Shown: positions 46,401-60,886, numbered from the stretch's first letter. The stretch is 64,000 bases of DNA from Ciona intestinalis (GCF_000224145.3 NC_020168.2:1737290-1801289), one strand, 5' to 3'. Numbers and translations are program-made. The notes: generated by a model from the letters alone, not told the origin.

Positions 46401-49400
46401 AAGTTTTATTTTGTTTTGTATTTCTAACAGTTTTGAGGTAAAATTGGTGATTGAATATTTGTCATTACATCAAGAAGCGGACGAATTAAATTAGTTTTAT
46501 TTCATTCACTGCAGTCTGTAATGTTGTTTTAGTGAATAAACACACTGGATGTCATAACTTAAACCAGCACAAATATCTTACCTGTTGGCAATCTTGAGGA
46601 TTTACTATTCCAGTTTACTTTGATTGGGGCTTTTCTACACTTGTTTGTGTACACAGATGTGCTCCGTGCCATCGTAGAATTACTTGACATTTTGTTGTTG
46701 CTTGAATTTTGATTAAGATGTGATTGTGAATGTAAACCGTCCCAATCACTATGGGACAACTCATGTAACGTGTTACTGAAAATTTTATTTATTTAAATAT
46801 AAAAAAAATCAAAAAAGCTAAAAAATTGCTCTAAAGCAGTGGTTCTCAACCTAACAGCCGTTCTTGTAGGTTGTAGCAGATAAATTGTTAGACACCAAGG
46901 TTATTTAGGTGTTGCACGGCCAACTTATTTACTTAGGTTTGCAAAATTAACAGTAAATAAAGTAATAGCATGATTTTTGGGCACTAAACCTACGAAATAA
47001 AAGTTGGTTCACATGTAGAAAAAGATACAAATAGAAAAAATCCAACAACCTTACAAAAAAATAGAAAGTATAAATATCTTGAAAAAAAAGATTACTTGGC
47101 AATGGGCGTGGTAGTTGGTGTGCAACTCAGTGTACTTGAATATGACGAATTATTGTTGCTGTTTAGTCCACTATCAGATGAAATGCTGTTTGATGGATTT
47201 TGGGAAGTTCCTTGGTTTGCTGACATTAATAAATGCGGTGAGTATTTATTACATATATTTTTTCACATTATAAGACCTAAGATCTATGTGTTTGCCCATT
47301 ACCCCAACACCCAGGTTACAACAAATAATTTGTTTATCTTACTTTTAAAGTTTTCGCTCCAATCTATATCTGCACCGCTCTGACTGCTAATGTTGCTTGA
47401 GGTTGATTTAGTGCTTGACATTGTGTTTGTGGTGCTCGATAAACTGTTTCCATCACTCTGTTTTAAAGTCGTGATTATTACTCCAGATTTAAATTCAACA
47501 AGAATCAAACATGATATTTAATTCTTCACACTATGTAACTATTAAGTATAATTTCGGAATTAATTTTAGAAAACTAGAAATGCATAAACGTGAGCAATTT
47601 GTTTCAAGTAAATTTACCTTTTAAGCAGCACATAATATAAGTACTTTAATATATATATTAATTTTTGAGGCAAAGACACACTGACACATATATCATACAA
47701 ATAAAAATTACTTTTGGATGTTTGTATGAATGTGTCTGATTCAACACAGCAAGTCTGGTTGCCGTTGCCACCAGGGTGGTTTTTGTGTCAATAGTAGTTG
47801 CTTGTTTAATTTTGGAAAGTTTTGATTTTCCACGACTTTTTGTTGATGGTTCTGCATGAAAAGGTTCTGAAATTAAGATATTAGAAAAAAACAAAACAAA
47901 CAACAATATACCTGATGCTGCTTGTTTTGGCGAACTATCATTTGCTCTGTAAATAAAATAGATTTTTAAATGTAGTCATAATACAAGAACAACTACACAC
48001 GTTTGTATTCCATTCGAAGAATCTGGCCTTGATTTATGTTGTTGTTCAACAGGTGTGGCAGGCATGGGAACTTTTCTCACATCTAACACTGGATACAGGT
48101 GGTACAGCTCCATGCTACACCTGTGGTTGGTCACTCTGGTAAATAAATTCATACAAAGCTATATAGAGCACATACTTGCGAGGTGTGCCATCATCATTGG
48201 GTGGAATAGCCACCACTTTAACATGCTGCGTTGTTCGAAGAAGATCCAATAATTCTTCATGAGTCATGGTGGCTACAGCGACCTTGCATACCTATACACA
48301 TGTACATATTTACTTGCCTTAGTGCTGTATCTTATATTTTAATTGTTGCGAAGAAACTTTTTAGTTCCTGCCCCACCCAAGCCCATCATATAAATGAGAT
48401 ATTTATTTCTGGTATAATTGCCTAGATTTAAACTAATAAAATTTAGTGTCCTCAACTGAATCGACATAAATTAAAACAAAACAAAGTTTAAAACACCTCA
48501 ACCAATCTGCTGCTTTGTCTCAACCCATCTTGATAAGCATAACCACTCTGTTCAACTTCCATTATAATTCCTTCATAGTTGACGTGGAATCCAAGTTCAC
48601 CTTTCATGTTACGACGTAACTGACGATAAACTGTCTCACACCCTTTCGTGAACTTCTCAAGTCTGAAATAAATTAAAACCACAGTTGGTGAATAATCCGT
48701 AAATATTTATCTAAATTTGATAATCCTGGTTCATTAGGTGATACCTGATGATGATTTCATCCCGTGCATCAATATCTTCCGTGTGCAAAGATATCCTCTC
48801 TCCTCTTCCGTAATAAATATAAAGATCACGTTTTATTCCTCGAATTTGCTCGGGAGTAGGAAGAGGAACGGTCCACCCGAGGATGGCTTGACACGGGATG
48901 CTGAAGATGAGTTTCCTTGACGATATCTCGATTATTGTGAGAACACAATCACTCAATCCCATGATGCAGTTCACCTGGTTTTTCTCGTGCATACTGGACA
49001 ATGAACTGTGAATGTTGGTGTATATTCATTAGCATACAATGATATCAGAATTACTTGTTGACTAATATCTATTTTTTAAACAGCAGTTTCACAAATGATA
49101 GTATTATATAAGCTTGTGAATTCAAGGCAAAAAGATTTGGCTAAAAGAAAAATAACATTTACCTTTATGGTAGTTTAATAGTGTCTGTAGTAATATAATA
49201 TAGGTTAGTGTATTATGTCATTTTATGATTTAAGAACAAATAATATGCCATAAACACCCACCCTTACGATCAACCAAACACCTACTTTACCTGTAATCAT
49301 CCACACTAAGTTGCCAAGTCAGCGCACCATGACTCAGCACTTCAGGCATCGGACGAGATTTTTGTTTATCTTTGTTATCTCGCATTCGACGCAGAGCAAA

Positions 49401-52400
49401 AAATGAGAACTTTGGATTTACTTCTAATCCACTTTGTGTAAGATTAGTGGTGGCAAGATCACGTAAATATTCTTGACGTGTATTCATTGCCAATGACTGA
49501 ATAAAACATTTGTGTTGAATTAGAAACCTAACTCATGAGTCATGATATTAAGACTTTATTTTAAAACTCCTGTATGTACACGTCACAAAAGGTAATTTTA
49601 TTAAATCATGCTCTTGGCTGAAGTAAAAAAAGAGATACTTATAAAATAAGGGCATGTATAGCATTATATAAATATGACAGAAAAGTACCTTAAACTTTCC
49701 AGCTGAATGAGCCGTGTTCTCTCCATTGATTAACTTAGTAAGGAGAAACTCCCTAAATGTTGATGTATTGGGAAACATTGAATCTTCAGGAATGGGAGGT
49801 CCAAATCGTGGAATGTTCCTTGCTCTTGTTACTGCGATCCTGTCAAATACCAACATCAATTTGTTGTGTCCTAATTTTATTTGAACGAACATGAATACAA
49901 AATGGATCGACTGTGATTTAAACAGCTGCAAAATGACTTTTTATCATATTTCTAATTTAGCGCAAATTTTGTTGGAACTATAAGCATGCGACAAATATGG
50001 TGGACAGACATAAGCACAGCATGGAATTTAAATGGTTAGATAACAATGATGTAGATCTGATTGTACACATAGATTTTAATCAACCTGATGAACTATTAAA
50101 GCTTATCAGAGCAACAAAGACAAAGTTCACCTGTAACAAGTGTCTTTGGTACATGGTTGATATACACGAACAATGATGAATACATGTTGGAAATGTGATC
50201 GAATAAACTTTGGATTGAAGGGTTGCGAACCGGGTTCTTGGAATATGATGGTAACGATGTCGTTTCCAATGTGACGTTTTCGTAGTAACTGTAATAGGGG
50301 TAATTGTTCAAATATTGGAGTATGCACCAGCCATGTAAGTATGTACAAGGGAACTTTATTTTTTACACTTTATCGTAATTTTACAATTGTCTTCCTGTAC
50401 ATGACTGCAATAAAAGCAATATATTAACTATTTGTCAGCAATTGACCAGCTCCATCAAACATTTTTCAGCAAAGACATTTAATTTGTATAAATATATTCT
50501 ACCTGTTGTCTATTGTTTGGTGTAAATGGCAACATAGTAGAAACATGAAACAGTATTTTGTTGCCACGAAACTCGGTGTACACAGATTCAGTTCCTGTTG
50601 AGTCAGCTGTGACATCATAATACAAACCAATATGATTAATAAAATCAAGTGATATCTATTTAATAATTGGTAATGTGAATTTACACCAACTATATCTACA
50701 ACATGGAAAAACATACTTTTTACATCTAGGCCACCACGGAAACGATTGAAACCGCTCAACTTTATTTTGTCACCAAGTAACTCAAGAAATTGGTCGAATG
50801 CTGGGCTTCCATGTTCATTGTTGTACATATCCTCCTCTGTTACTTGGCCAGCTCCACAATATAAAACACCAATCTTATACGAGTCATGCACCTGCATATT
50901 ATCCTTAGTAACTTAGATACGGAACAGTTGTACAGAACTAGAAATATACAATATATTATAATCACCATATATTCATGCTATATGAATAGCAGTATCTTAC
51001 TGATAGGTATACAAGCAATAATTAAACTAAATTTCAGTACACAATCCACACTATTGATCTGTTACACATTTTCAGCAAACCCATTGATAAATTATGTAAA
51101 CAAAAACTTACATTCTGTTCATCAACTTTCATTATCTGGTCATGAACTTTTGGAATAGGCATTGCTACTTTAAGACAAGATAAGTTGATTTCTGGACAAA
51201 GATATTCAAGAACTTCTTTGGCGTGAAATCCCTTGGTTGGTTTCGATGTTGAAGGAAAAACTACATCTTCCACAATGGAACCACGAAGGGTGCATAACTA
51301 GAATATTAAAACTAGAGCATCAGCCTAATTTAGATTAAGTATTTTATTGTTTCGTGCCTTATACGCTTGGTCTTAAAAACTTCTTGGCAAGGAAAAACAT
51401 TTAAAGTTAGAGTTGTCTATTTTAAACTTGAATTGGATTAAACTCTCCTTAAATACCACAGCCAAGTCAGAGGACCTATATCTGCCACATTGTTTATAGA
51501 ATGAAATGAGTTGGTTGTGGAGTTTGGTGTGGTCTCATACTAACCTCACATGTTCGAATAATTACTCGATATTGATAAACAGCATTTGAACTTCCAGCTA
51601 ATGTTTCATCAAGTTTTTCACGTCTCAAGCTGATCACAATAGGACCATACTTTTCATCAATACCGCACAAGTTTTGGTGATCTGAAAAGTTGAACTGATA
51701 TAAATAAAAAACAAGCAATATAGAGGACAGGAGAGACCATACGTCTGCTGCGCCTACGTAACAATACATGATACGTCAGCAACAGGAAGTTAATGATGCA
51801 TCCTGCTTAGCACTACTAATCTATCAGTGACACATATATCTGTCTTCATGCAAACCTTTCTCATAGAAGTATGTCCGATAATACTCGGCTCCATCGTCCA
51901 CATGTTCAATTCCAAAGCTAACACAACCACTAGGGGGAGATTTAGGAGGGAGTAAACTTTCACTGCTACCACGTTCAACGATGGAAAGGTAAGTGTGGTT
52001 GGTGAGAACATTCCTTGCTTGTGTAGATGTTGCTTCACTATCATTACATACCTATGGAAATGGATAACTAGTTAAGTTATACTGGTTACTGACTTCTAGT
52101 TGGCATAGGAAAAAGGACTTAAATTTAACTAGCAATTACAAATTACCTACATCAAACCAGCTGTTTGCAATGAACACAACTTACTTGCACAGACACGTTA
52201 GCAAGGTGAGAATTTGAATTTAAACCATAACCTGATATGGTGAGTTGTCGGTCAATTTCACCACCTACTTCATTGCTAAAGAATGGACAACTAGAAACAG
52301 ATCAATGTTTAATGAAACCACAATATAAATGCGGTATGCCACTTACCATTCAACCATATCATTAGACTTATCATCAATATGTTCATCTTGTTCAAAGGAA

Positions 52401-54618
52401 AGGTCCTCACTGGAACCTCCCACACTTGAGGCTTTGCTACCCAAGCTATCACTGCTGGCTGCAGTGGAATAAAATGTTCAGGATTTTATTTTAATTGAAA
52501 CATATTTCAACCAACCTGCCAATGCAGCTGCTTTACTTGCACCAGTAGTTGTGTTTTTTCTTTTCAAAGTGTCGGCTGCTTTTAAAACATCTCTAAAGGA
52601 AAATAACATACTCTGCCAATCATAGTGCGCGAATCGATGCCTTCTTCTATGTTCGTCTTCAAAACTAAGTTCTGCAAAAAATCGTAGTTTCTAGATATAA
52701 TAGTTCATTTAAATGAAATTCGTAAGCATGTGATGAAAGTTTTAAAACGAGCTTTTGTCAATCTTGGTCCATAACGCCAAACCTGAATGCTTATAATGTC
52801 TTCAAGGAGAAAAGGGTGCATGGGAACACATTCAGTTTTAGTCAAAAAACAGCACTAATCAAGATTATAAAAACACTTGATTTAGAGTCAAACACTGCTC
52901 ATAAAGACCACACAAGACAACAAGTTTTGTTAAGTTTACAGTGTAACTGCAGTACAAACTAACCCTGTCTAACTGAATAATCGCGTTCTAAACTTTTGAT
53001 ACTATCAAGTAACACAGTGTGATCGGGTACATCAGATTTTGAACGGAGCTTCTCCTTACGACGACGTTGAGTTCTTGGACTTGAACCAGCACTGTTAACT
53101 GGACTTATTTTCTTTGAATCACTGTGATGCTGGGAATGAAATGTAATTGGTATAGCATTAATAAGTATTTTTTCAATTACTAAAAACTTGGACAAGTTTG
53201 GGTAAAAATTACTTGCATAAATAAAATGCATAAAAGAGACAGAGAAGTTTGGTTATACATCAGGAAAATATAGCTCCTTGAATTAGAGTTCTGAGCTAGT
53301 AACCATTGTAGTGCAAATAACATTTATTGATATCAGATGGGCATAAATCCTAACCAGTTTAACGAAGCTATTAACAAGTCTATGCAATATATTAATGCAA
53401 ATTACCTTTTTTATTTGGTGTTTTGTGCTTGAAGGTAGACTACTACTGGGTTGACTATGATATACTTTCTTTATTCGAGCTTTGTCTGAATACCCATTTT
53501 CATGAGTTATTGTCACTTTGTCCAGAGAGGATGCACTACCGTAATTCCTTCCAGCTTGAGCTCCAATAGTGGTGGTATCAGTGATAGCATCATAACTGAG
53601 CGATAATAGATTTGTTGTGATTCTTCCACCTGCTCTTGCATCACTATTTGAACGTTGACGCTGAAGTGAAGGAGCATTCTGTCTCTTTGGTGTTTGTTTT
53701 TCACCGATTGAATGATCATTAGCAATATCTTCATCTCTATGTCTAATGTTAGGGACTGTATACGATGTGCTCATGGTGGGACTTTTATCTTCATTACTTG
53801 ATGAATTTAGTTTCTAAATTTCAAATTACCAAATTTAACATTCAATACATTGACACAGGGTGTGAAATAATAAAACTAAATAAAAACACTTGAAAAAATT
53901 ACTAAAACCATGTACGAACCTTATTCTTCGAAACAACTTGATAGAGATGACTATGCATACGTGGACTATCAGGGCGTATGGCATTCTTCGAATATTCGTT
54001 TTTATTAGAATTTAATTTTGATGCTGCACTTTTTTCATCAGATAAAATATCTTTTTGTTTAATGTCATTGGCAGAAGAAAAGTCAGATGAAAGTAAAGTT
54101 CCATCTGAACTTGATCGGGAACTTGAGGTAGATGGTGGTGGGTAAGTTGAGGAAAAATTTTCACCAGATGTTGACTTTGACCTTAGACTGGAAGACTTTT
54201 GTTTTTCATCGTGTCTATAAGGCAGTGTGTAGCTTAATCTTATATCAGAGTCTATAGACTTTTTCGCCGAAGTGGTAGGTCGAGGCTTTAACCACACACC
54301 TCCATATTTACTTGAAGATAGGACTGGTGTGGTTGGTTGGGACCAAACTGAACTAGTACTTGTGTTTGATTCTCTTTTATCTGGACTTCCCGAGTGTCTC
54401 TTCACATCTGACCTAACAGATGTTTGGTACCTGGTCTGTGGTAGATCACCATTAGGAAGAACCATGCTGTTGTAAAACTGCCGAGCATGCTGAGCCTTCT
54501 TCCTCACTAATGTCAACACTTCATCAGCAGATTCCTTGTGAGAGGTTGGTGAGGCTGGCCCTCTAGGTCGAGAAGTACTCGGAGTTGCAGTTGAAATAAA
54601 AGTTGAATGGTTTGCCAT
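43410..54618 (-). CDS. SIPA1L: SIPA1L (SPAR)-like Rap GTPase-activating protein
   Basis: Large gene of more than 20 exons. The start is ATG 54618 ([20 protein letters not shown]); the first exons are 53920-54618, 53406-53813 and 52964-53129, Ser/Arg-rich. [11 protein letters not shown] lies at 52.6 kb. The RapGAP region spans 51.7-49.3 kb: [40 protein letters not shown], and [20 protein letters not shown], which holds the catalytic Asn 'thumb' of RapGAPs. Then come [12 protein letters not shown] and [10 protein letters not shown]. The PDZ is encoded at 48.66-48.16 kb ([12 protein letters not shown], then [20 protein letters not shown]). Long Ser-rich parts follow, with the family blocks [10 protein letters not shown] (44.6 kb) and [20 protein letters not shown] (44.2 kb). 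The C-terminal coiled coil is [18 protein letters not shown], then [20 protein letters not shown]. Vertebrate relatives inactivate Rap1/Rap2 at synapses and junctions. The 3' end is uncertain: reading through the last donor gives a stop at about 43410, but splicing to one more exon is possible. Confidence 0.92.
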
Positions 54619-57600
54619 GTTTGTGTTTTAAACTATTTCCATGTACATTATAAACAAGAGTAGTGCAAATCACTTAGGATGAATATTAACCAAATTTGTC
54701 CTGCAATCCAAAAATTGGTTGTAAGGGATATTTAAACAATTTTTTATCGCATTACGATAAATACTTTGTTTTTACTAAAAAAAATGATATTGTTATAAAC
54801 AAGTTAATAAACACACAATATGTTATTTTTAAATCAACCATTAAAAGGTGTAAAGAACATTATGATGTATAACAGCAAAAGGACAATACCCTGTAATGAA
54901 TAAAAAAGATATTGCTGAAAATAAAGTCATTTAAACAAGATTGATTTATAGGCTAGCCAGACTATCAGCCACAAACACATTCATGCAATACATTTGAGCA
55001 AGTACTTCCGTTTCAAAGCACGCACAGAGAAATCACATCAGAATTTGTTGCCCTAATTAGTCCACCATAAAATAGTACAGATAATGGACAACGTCATTAA
55101 GATATATGTTGTGTTTGTCAATCGTCATATTTATAAAGCTATATATTTAGTATAAATATATAAGGGTCTGAATTTTTAACTTACACAGAGAAAATTTAAT
55201 ATTAAATTCTTTAAATATAGATGGTTAAACAGACTACTGTGTAAAAATGTGGAGGAAAATTGATTTTTATATTTCTCTAAGGATCCCTACACCCATAAAT
55301 ATGAGACAAATCAATTATTCATGCAATTCAACATATACAGCACCTCCACTGTTTAACTTATTCAAGGGAAAGTTAAGTTAACTAAGTTGACTCATTTATT
55401 GAATTAAGATTATCAAGGGAGTGGTGGTTTTGAACCAGACACAGCTGAAGATATCACCACAAACGTCCATATATGACAAACTCTCTCTATATCTTTTAGG
55501 TTTAAACAGAACTAGGTATGATAGTGATTAGATAAACTAACCCCTCACAATAAATAAATGTACTGAGCTGTTTAATGTTTCACAAACAAACCACACGCAT
55601 TAAGTTTGATGTAGGAAACCAAAACAAAACAGCCGTATTAACACATGAATCACTATCATCATACAAACAACTCATCACAACCTTACATTACCGTGATCAT
55701 TTAATATAATTTCTCAAACTATTTATCGCTCTCATTGTGTTATACCCAAGCATGTCTAACCTTTTTTTATTCTATAGAATCAGAAAATAACACATAACCT
55801 GCTTAATATATTCATAAAATAAATTAAAAACAATCTAACCTAAAGTTTGATAATATGTCAAATTGCCAGCATAGTATGGATTACTTAAGCCTGAAAAGAA
55901 TTTATAATATAACCAGCCATGTTATACATGACTGAATTAGTCAGAAACTTGACGTAAATAACATCCGGTATCGCATACGATATCAACACAACTGATGATA
56001 TAATCAGGTGCTATACTTAAACACACATGCACACTATACACACTTAATGATGCAGTGATATAAATAATTATGTGACGTACAATTCTAAAATATTACAACT
56101 TATGCAGAAATAATATTAATCACAATAAGAATTAAGTAGAAATATTCATATCAATACCATGCCATACTGTGTGAAAAAAAACTCAAAAATGTATGTGTAT
56201 TTTCAGGTAATAATAATAAAAATTAATGTTTCCTCTATAATTATATACTTGATTTCCTTTACATTAGGTAACTAATAAATCTATTTAACTAACATTGTTT
56301 CTTTTTCCTCTTTTAACTGCTAATGTATTTACTTTACTTGTACACAAACACAACCTAAAATACCTTGACAAGGTTATGAAGTGTAACTTACACCATGAGA
56401 TAATACAAGCTATGCTAGACACAGTGGACACTACAATTGAGATAGGTGACTTTGTTACAAAAGCTAGTTATCTGATAATAATAAACTAGTACAATAAACT
56501 AAACGAACAAGAGCTATGAATAGTTTCCTAATACCATTGTATGTACTTTAACTAAATAAAAATATGTGCAATATACATACTTCACAATAATGGTAGCATC
56601 CACAATAAAAGATAATTAAAGAATAATATTATGACTCAGTTTACTATGACTTACATTTAACATTAAAACGTGGGAATGAAACATTTCCTGGTTAAAATAT
56701 GATTAATTGCTTTGATATAACACAAGTTAAAACGGATTCTGTAGTGAAACAATGAAGCATATTGTACATTAAAATTAAAAACAACACAAAACCAGTGGCA
56801 ATATTTTAATTTAATACAGGCTTGGTTAAGGTATAATAAATAAACAACAAATTTACAATCATGTAAACCACCAAGAAAAACTTAAAAGGTTAAAAAAATT
56901 AATATCAAATCATTTAAAATTGAATAGTGAAGCACCAAACTACACAAGAAAAAAGGTAATGTAAAATCTTACAATTCGGTTGGTTTGATGGGAAATTAAC
57001 AGGGAAGCTGCTGATTACTTATAAGCTATTGCCCATGGTAACATACCAACATATGGTAACATACCAACATATGGTAACATACTAACATATTCAACACCAA
57101 TGCAAATCAGCAGAAAAATAATCACTTGACCAAAAATTACACTGTTTAATCTGTAACACATTTCTATGGACAATAATATTTGCAGCAACTCGGTTACTTT
57201 AAAATGAAATATATCCATGTTTACATTTACAATATTGATGATAATGGAATTGTAGGGCAAGATGTAAAATGTTGATGGTTAATGTTTTACATTGCTGGAA
57301 CGAACATCATATGATTATTTCAAGTAATTTTAAAACTACGAAATATAGCACATTTCAGTACCGAAACAAAATTCCAACATATACGATTAGTTGTATATGA
57401 GATATTGCACTGCGTGTGTACATTTATACACTTAGCGATATTCAACATAGGTTTTAATATGGAACAATTTTTCTTTATATTATTTCCTTAGTTTTAAAAC
57501 TACCCCGGCACATTATACAAACTAAGGTACTCACTACGATAGCATAATTAAAGTCAAACATGCAGCATGAACTAAACATTACTGACAGACACGGTTCACA

Positions 57601-57768
57601 TTGCAAACAATGTCAACAGCATAAAATCAAGCAGGCACACAACAGGCAAACACGTCGCGAAGTCTATATGTCTACACATACTTTAAACGTACATTTCAGA
57701 AACAAGTATCTGCAAACTAACCATAACATATCACATCAACCAACTTGCGCTAAGAATTAAAATTGCAA
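54619..57768. other. AT-rich non-coding stretch upstream of the SIPA1L-like gene
   Basis: No exon or recognisable repeat of the main families was found in 3.1 kb. It may hold the promoter, untranslated first exons and a long first intron of the SIPA1L-like gene. The only structure I see is the small tandem repeat at 57033-57092. Confidence 0.5.
57033..57092. repeat. Tandem repeat, 18 bp x 3
   Basis: Three copies of 'atggtaacataccaacat', the last with one change. Confidence 0.85.
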
Positions 57769-57776
57769 GTCCAAAC

Positions 57777-58997
57777 CAAAGTTAGTATAGACCAAGTTAG
57801 GAAACGGCGCTCGTGTCCGCCATTACGGAGCCCACAGAGCGTGAATCGCCTATACAAATGCATGGTCGGCATGTGTTCATTTAGTTCTTGTAAGCGATAC
57901 AAAGCTAAAAACACGTATAGCGGTTGTTTTAACATATAAAATATAATTTCTAATATAAATCTTGTTATATAATATTAAATCTAGGAATTAATGTGGAGTA
58001 AATTAGTATTTTGACTGGTTTTCGGCGTACAGTATGGTTTAACAGGGTACTTTACGTTGGCGATTAAGACTAGCAGCAATCAGCTTAGTTTACATAATAA
58101 TATATGATCATACCTACGAACCTACCGAGCCATTCTTTACTACATTTATAATCCAACATGAGTGGACATGCAGCTCCCAACTGCTTAAGTACTAGCAGAT
58201 AAGGTGTTCGCGTTTTCCGATTTCATAAAGACCCGGAACGCAGAAAAGGTAGCTTACTAATTCAAGCAAAGGAACAAAAATAGTAACTCAGTATTGTTTT
58301 CCTCAATGTCACTTCGATATTAGGCAAATTNNNNNNNNNNNNNNNNNNNNNNNNNNNNNNNNNNNNNNNNNNNNNNNNNNGCAGATAAGTNGTTCGCGTT
58401 TTCCGATTTCATAAAGACCCGGAACGCAGAAAAGGTAGCTTACTAATTCAAGCAAAGGAACAAAAATAGTAACTCAGTATTGTTTTCCTCAATGTCACTT
58501 CGATATTAGGCAAATTTTACAAAGATACCTTAAGTTTCGTTGCCGGGTATACACGTTGAGTTTGTGAGCCAAAAAGTAAAATCACGGCAATTTACATGCA
58601 AAACTGCAGCTAGATACACCAGTTTATGGTAATGTTATGCGTTTTTGTTTGTATTTTTATATTTTAAAAACGTTCTTTTATGTTTTTGGTTAGTAAACTT
58701 GATATTTTCTGTTTTTTTACTCTTGAATCGATTGAGTGTTCAATAAAAGTTGATTATTTTTGTGAGGTTTATTATTGTGATAAGATATAACATTAGTAGA
58801 AAGCCATTTTTACGCGCAGAAGTGCTTGGTTTTTAAAAAATCGCAATATTTAAATGAAAAACAGCACCCAGCAATGATAAAATGCTATGCCGTGGGCTCC
58901 GTAATGGTGGCGACTATGACGTCATAGACGCGAGACAATGGATAACAAGACTCGTTGTTTTACAATCCGTTTCCTAACTTGGTCTATACTAACTTTG
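57777..58997 (+). mobile_element. P-superfamily DNA transposon remnant with THAP exon
   Basis: The ends 57777-57807 and 58967-58997 are perfect 31-bp inverted repeats starting CAAAGTTAGTATAGACCAAG. They are flanked by the direct 8-bp duplication GTCCAAAC (57769-57776 and 58998-59005). A second inverted pair lies inside (57817-57835 against 58892-58910). Drosophila P elements also have 31-bp ends and 8-bp duplications. The plus strand at about 58159-58250 encodes a THAP-domain start: MSGHAAPNCLSTSR, an in-frame stop, then GVRVFRFHKDPERRK and a GT donor. The first Cys of the usual C-x(2-4)-C pair is His here. No transposase catalytic core is present, so this is a non-autonomous or decayed copy. 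An assembly gap and a 136-bp sequence overlap inflate its length; the true length is near 1.03 kb. Confidence 0.8.
58331..58380. other. Assembly gap, 50 N, between overlapping contig ends
   Basis: The 136 bases before the gap (58195-58330) are repeated after it (58381-58516) with only an added N. The contigs therefore overlap and the gap is false. Confidence 0.9.
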
Positions 58998-59141
58998 GTC
59001 CAAACATCTCCAACAAACCACAACACCAACCAGAGAAAACAAGAGAGCCGTATGTTTTTTTATTATTTATTATTATAGAACACAAGTACGAAACATTAAT
59101 ACGAAAAACAGTTGTACACAGCTATGGGTCCCTTTTATTAG

Positions 59142-59222
59142 TGCATGTCCGCTATGTCCACTATTTCCGCTATGTCCGCTATGTCCACAACGTCTACTAT
59201 GTCCGCTATGTCCACAATATTC
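59142..59222. repeat. Imperfect 9-bp tandem repeat
   Basis: Repeats of 'cgctatgtc' and variants (ctatttc, ctactatgtc), followed by a short inverted piece 'actacatagtggacata'. It lies next to the P-like element, in a decayed family A region. Confidence 0.7.
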
Positions 59223-59239
59223 ACTACATAGTGGACATA

Positions 59240-60250
59240 ATTTTAGAGTACTATGCTATGAATGTATATGAACTTGTAATAAAAGAATGTTAATAATAGC
59301 TCTTGATAAAGGTCACATTTTTGCTGCAAATTATGTATTGCTTCACCGTTTTTGCGCACAATAAAGGATTTTCTCATAAATTATCATAAATTACATAGCT
59401 CGTTTGTCCGTTAGGTGTAGCGACCACGCTTATTTTCTTCCAACTAAATGTAAATATGTTTTTAACTGTAAGCGTGTTTTAACAACTGGTGTTTTGTCAC
59501 TATATCCTGTCTTTTCGTTTGAAACATTTCTAAATCTTCGCTACTGTAATCGAAGAGACAAATAAAACTTATTATTATTATATCTCCAGGTGCAAATGAT
59601 TGAATTTCGTATATATATATTTTAAAAATATTATATTTTAATTATTTAATAGGAATAACCCCAGTAATCAGCTTTGATGCTCGTTTTATAAAGTCGTGAT
59701 AATAATGGCAAATATTTCTGGGACATTTTTTTCTGCTTATTATTAAAAGGGGCCGTAAAAAGAAAATGTCTCGTCTGAGTGTCCCACTAGGCCTAGGGGA
59801 AGTGTCCCACCTTCTCCTACCCTTCTATGCATTCGTAGGATAAAATATTAATCCATTCACAGCCTAATTTCTCTAGAAGGCCATGATCCAGTTCGAACAA
59901 TACCCATTAGATTTATTGCATAGCAGTTGGCAAACTTGATTTTCAAAGCGTACAGTACGATTTCGTGCTGTTTATGGGTACTTCTATTGATAAAATCTTT
60001 TAACAAGCAAAGTTTTTTTTTAACTGTCTGGTTGTACCCTGTCTGTTTTTGAATTACACTTAATTCTCGTGGAAATCGCTAAATAACTTCTCGCGTGTTT
60101 TATTATATTTTTTTAAACTGTTGTCAATTAATAAAGGTATAATACTAGTTCTTGGTATTAACCAAAAAAAACTGTTATAGGCTACATTTTGATTTTGAAA
60201 ATAATTAGTAGTGTGTGCCTAAATGTCCCGTCTTCCCCCATTGTACTATA
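59240..60250. repeat. Decayed family A copies
   Basis: Recognisable blocks are 'gtatatgaacttgtaataaa' (59.27 kb), 'gcaaatgattgaatttcg' (59.6 kb), 'ttttataaagtcgtgataat' (59.69 kb), then a reversed part with 'gattttcaaagcgtacagta' (59.94 kb) ending 'tgtcccgtcttcccccattg' (60.23 kb). At least two fragments in opposite orientation. Confidence 0.65.
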
Positions 60251-60459
60251 TATATTTCGTTACAAGCATTTGGAAAAATCATACAATTTTTAAAAATGTA
60301 ATCTCTGTAGTCTATAATCTGCAGTCGGCCCAAATTTTGTTTTGTTAAAACTATCGTTCAACACCAAGAATGGTATCCTCCAGTCTGAGAGATGTCCATG
60401 AGCCGTAGTTGGACTCCTGCAGAAGCCGGTGTCGTAAAAATAAAAATAAACAGAAGCCT

Positions 60460-60790
60460 TTGTGCATTGATAGAACTGCTCAAATGTAACCCAAAAGTAC
60501 CATTAAAGTTACCAAAACGATACAGCTTATAAAAATATTGCGTGAAAAAAACGCTAGAGTAAAAAAAAATGACTGTTTTGACAATGCATGGGATTTCCCA
60601 TAAGAAAAAGGGACTGAACTTTGACCGTTTCTGGTTACTAAACTACTAAAGAAAAGTCAAATTTTATTTTGGATTTAGTATAATGAAGGCTTCTCCTGTG
60701 TGAATATATTATTAAAATAAAATTCCGACTTTGTTATTTTTTAAGAACCTAGGTACATACCCAATTATGCTGACTCGACATATTTTCAAG
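60460..60790. repeat. Family E repeat, second copy
   Basis: Same order of blocks as 40797-41130, including 'caatgcatgggatttcccat' and 'agtataatgaaggcttctcc'. The flanks 60250-60460 hold nothing I recognise. Confidence 0.6.
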
Positions 60791-60886
60791 CCTAATGCTC
60801 AACAGGAAAAACTGACTTTTTATAAAACAAGAGATCACAGATCTAATGAATAAGCACGTTTTAAACTAATTAGCATAAGATAGTAG

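Noticed and set aside
59142-59222. Coding repeat (HYFRYVRYVHNVYYVRYVH)
   Set aside because: The repeating peptide comes from a 9-bp tandem repeat in decayed repeat DNA, with no other sign of a gene.
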